A stretch of DNA of 7,441 bases, from NCBI GenBank assembly GCA_027065215.1, contig JAMOOT010000271.1:1-7441 (forward strand), given 5' to 3'. The position numbers and the translations under genes are program-made. Origin of the DNA: Candidatus Omnitrophota bacterium (GTDB lineage: Bacteria; Omnitrophota; Gorgyraeia; S143-82). Numbering within the stretch: the stretch's first letter is position 1; each line of letters starts with the position of its first letter. Shown piece after piece: positions 5,959 through 7,441 of this stretch. Under the pieces are notes generated by a model, which saw only the letters and a list, made by a program, of their open reading frames with translations, searched no databases and had not been told where the DNA came from.

Positions 5959-6410
5959 ATCTGTGGCTCTTCCACCAATATTTGCCAATTCCCTGATACT
6001 AATTTATATTTGACCTCTACGTTTACGCTATTAACCACAGAAGAACTATCTAAAACAAAACAATTACTTCCCTCCAACTTAACTTTTGGGTCGCTACAAG
6101 CAACCCCGCTTCCCGGGATAATTTTCTTAGGGATTCTATAGACTACCGAATAACAATTTGTACCACAAGAAATCCAATTTTGAGCATAGAATAAAGGATT
6201 ATAATTAGCGCTGCCCAAATGCCTTCCTTTACTGATATCATAAACTGCTAAATCCATAGATGAAAGGACAATGTCTTTCTTCAAATAGGCCATCTTTCTA
6301 TAGGCTAACCAAGTCTTTTGCATAAGGTATATATAGGCCGCTGCCATAACTGCAAAAATGATTATAAAAACTAAGACAATCGATATCGTGGCGCCAATTC
6401 TCCCCCTCAT
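5955..6410 (-). CDS. Single-pass membrane protein, pilin-like or PilX-like, function unknown
   Basis: The 151-residue protein has a short basic N terminus (Met-Arg-Gly-Arg) and a strongly hydrophobic helix at about 8-30 that continues into a long amphipathic helix (to about 60), the shape of pilins and minor pilins. There is no clear prepilin peptidase site and no glutamate at position 5 of a mature pilin, so the similarity is to PilX-type or class-unknown pilin-like proteins and is weak. The C-terminal part (about 65-151) is predicted beta-rich and exported, with cysteines at 82, 86, 105 and 117 that could form two disulfides. The gene starts 3 bp after the winged-helix gene, with a GAGAAG ribosome binding site, and ends in an ATGA overlap with the TPR gene. 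The overlap suggests the two products are made together. Confidence 0.7.
   Translation of the reverse strand: MRGRIGATISIVLVFIIIFAVMAAAYIYLMQKTWLAYRKMAYLKKDIVLSSMDLAVYDISKGRHLGSANYNPLFYAQNWISCGTNCYSVVYRIPKKIIPGSGVACSDPKVKLEGSNCFVLDSSSVVNSVNVEVKYKLVSGNWQILVEEPQI
5967..5973 (-). promoter_or_regulatory. Ribosome binding site deciding the start of the TPR gene
   Basis: GGAAGAG on the minus strand lies eight bases before the ATG at 5956-5958. It favours that start over the in-frame ATG at 5986-5988, which would put ten polar residues in front of the signal peptide. Confidence 0.55.
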
Positions 6411-6413
6411 GAT

Positions 6414-6638
6414 TTAATCTTCTCGTAAAAAGACTTCTATTCCACCCCTTTTTCTCTCCTTTAACCCTATAAATCCCTCTCGGCACAACCATCCTAAACT
6501 CATCAATATCAAATCCCGCGATATTTGCCCCCCTACACGTGCTTTCATCTCCTCAAATAAGGCATCAATACTTATATCACCCTTCTCTTCGAGCAAATTC
6601 CATATCTCCCCAGCCACTATTCCTATAAGAGTTACCAT
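6414..6638 (-). CDS. Small winged-helix protein, DUF2582-like
   Basis: The 74-residue protein resembles the DUF2582 winged helix-turn-helix family. That family is short and has an N-terminal GxxAGxIWxxL helix (here IGIVAGEIWNLLEEKG, 5-20), a middle segment with the recognition helix (about 23-48), and the signature LGWLCREGFI (48-57), usually ALGWLAREGKI. The C-terminal wing is GLKERKRGGIEVFL (58-71). The fold is usually associated with DNA binding, but I know of no characterised function for the family, so a regulator role is an inference. It begins 6 bp after the HD-GYP stop and ends 3 bp before the pilin-like gene, so it could regulate this operon or form part of the envelope module. The ribosome binding site is poor; an AGGAAGG lies too far upstream, which suggests coupling. 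Confidence 0.75.
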   Translation of the reverse strand: MVTLIGIVAGEIWNLLEEKGDISIDALFEEMKARVGGQISRDLILMSLGWLCREGFIGLKERKRGGIEVFLRED

Positions 6639-6644
6639 CTTTAT

Positions 6645-7441
6645 CTATTTGCCTTCCTCTTTTATTATCTCGCAGAGCGCTTCATAAACCCTCTGGTCAT
6701 AGCGTTTGCCTACCCATCTATTTATCTCGGCCAAGGCATCTTCGATAGACATAGCTTTTCGATAAGGTCTATCACTAGTAAGGGCATCAAAGACATCTGC
6801 AACACAAAGAATTCTTGCTTCAATGGATATTTCATCTCCCTTTAATCCATCGGGATATCCACTACCATCAAGCCACTCATGGTGATGCCTTACTGCATCA
6901 CATAACCTCCGCAACGACCTTACTGGCTTCAATATACCTTCTCCAATAACCGGATGCTTATTCATTATTTCCCGCTCCTCTGCGGTCAGAGGTCCTGGTT
7001 TATGCAGTATTTCATCACTAATTCCAATCTTTCCTATATCGTGCATATCGGCCGCATCTCTAACAATAGCAACTTGCTCCTCAGAAAGTCCTAACTTCTT
7101 AGCAATCTTCTCAGCATATTCTGAAACCCTCTTACTATGGCCTCGACTATACGGATCCTTTGCTTCAACCGCCATAGCCAGTGCTGATAATGTTTCCATA
7201 TAGGTCTTTTCTACGTCTTCGTTCAATCTCAAATTTTCTAACGCAACTGCGGTCTGAGCCCCAATGTTGCTGAGGATTAATATATCATCATCAGTAAAGT
7301 TCTCTTTGGAATATTTATCCTCAACGGAAAGCACACCTAAAAGTTGATCTTTAAAAAGCAATGGAACACAAACTATCGTAGGATCTTCTTCGTCAGCAGA
7401 AAATACATTTCCTTTATTTGCTGGCCGACGGGGAAGGCATA
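6645..7441 (-). CDS. GAF + HD-GYP cyclic-di-GMP phosphodiesterase (5' end beyond the window)
   Basis: HD-GYP proteins hydrolyse the second messenger c-di-GMP, controlling motility, pili and biofilm. The visible 264 residues start inside a GAF sensor domain: TIVCVPLLFKDQLLGVLSVE followed by FTDDDILILSNIGAQTAVALEN. A linker helix leads to the HD-GYP domain. There, HSKRVSEYAEKIAKKLGL is followed by the HD pair in ADMHDIGKIGI (H133, D134), PGPLTAEEREIMNKHPVIG, HHHEWLDGSGYPDGL (HHE 186-188, GYP 194-196) and ARILCVADVFDALTSDRPYR. All metal-binding and GYP signature residues are present, so it should be active. The TTG at 7359-7361 is an internal leucine, not the start: the frame stays open to 7441 and the upstream residues continue the GAF fold. 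Further sensor domains may lie outside. The gene ends 6 bp before the winged-helix gene. Confidence 0.95.
   Translation of the reverse strand, partial: CLPRRPANKGNVFSADEEDPTIVCVPLLFKDQLLGVLSVEDKYSKENFTDDDILILSNIGAQTAVALENLRLNEDVEKTYMETLSALAMAVEAKDPYSRGHSKRVSEYAEKIAKKLGLSEEQVAIVRDAADMHDIGKIGISDEILHKPGPLTAEEREIMNKHPVIGEGILKPVRSLRRLCDAVRHHHEWLDGSGYPDGLKGDEISIEARILCVADVFDALTSDRPYRKAMSIEDALAEINRWVGKRYDQRVYEALCEIIKEEGK

Noticed and set aside
5959..5988. Upstream ATG at 5988 as the start of the TPR protein
   Set aside because: It would put a polar stretch of ten residues before the signal peptide and a 34-bp overlap with the previous gene, while the ATG at 5958 has a better ribosome binding site and an ATGA overlap.
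6298..6492. 64-aa minus-strand ORF overlapping the winged-helix and pilin-like genes
   Set aside because: It lies in another frame across the ends of two better supported genes, with no domain-like composition or ribosome binding site.
1..7441. CRISPR arrays, insertion sequences, integrase or phage genes
   Set aside because: No regularly spaced repeats, terminal inverted repeats or transposase motifs were seen on either strand.

Overview
The window is one dense bacterial locus in which every supported gene lies on the minus strand. Base composition is about 40% GC by eye. The protein set (Rho, DNA polymerase I, CoaE, IspF of the MEP pathway, an HD-GYP protein) and the sigma70-type promoters are bacterial. 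The housekeeping proteins do not match any model genus I recognise. An uncultured phylum such as Omnitrophota or a Nitrospirota relative is only a guess, based on the polA-coaE-rho order, the small DUF2582-like winged-helix gene and the pilin-like/TPR genes.

Reading in the direction of transcription (right to left), the window opens inside a GAF + HD-GYP cyclic-di-GMP phosphodiesterase whose 5' end lies beyond the right edge (6645-7441). Next come a 74-aa winged-helix protein (6414-6638), a single-pass membrane or pilin-like protein (5955-6410) and a secreted TPR-type protein (5059-5958). DNA polymerase I follows as two separate reading frames: a 5' nuclease (4208-5080) and a polymerase domain (2890-4227) that overlap by 20 bp. 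Then come dephospho-CoA kinase (2327-2893), Rho (1055-2323) and IspF (556-1032). No gap between these nine frames exceeds 22 bp and four junctions overlap, so they look like a single, largely translation-coupled operon.

Downstream of the operon are two tRNA genes, Ser(UGA) without an encoded CCA and Asn(GUU) with one. Each has its own promoter: a perfect TATAAT box and a 16-bp spacer. The left 244 bases hold no gene I can support. They carry a third promoter-like element of the same design, pointing out of the left edge.

The most interesting point is the polymerase. It is split, the 3'-5' exonuclease domain is reduced to about 50 residues, and the two frames meet at a TTT-TAA-A sequence where a +1 slip or a single-base indel would fuse them. 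IspF is also unusual. It lacks the conserved loop carrying the arginine that binds isoprenoid diphosphate in E. coli IspF, and its last strand has four alternating cysteines.
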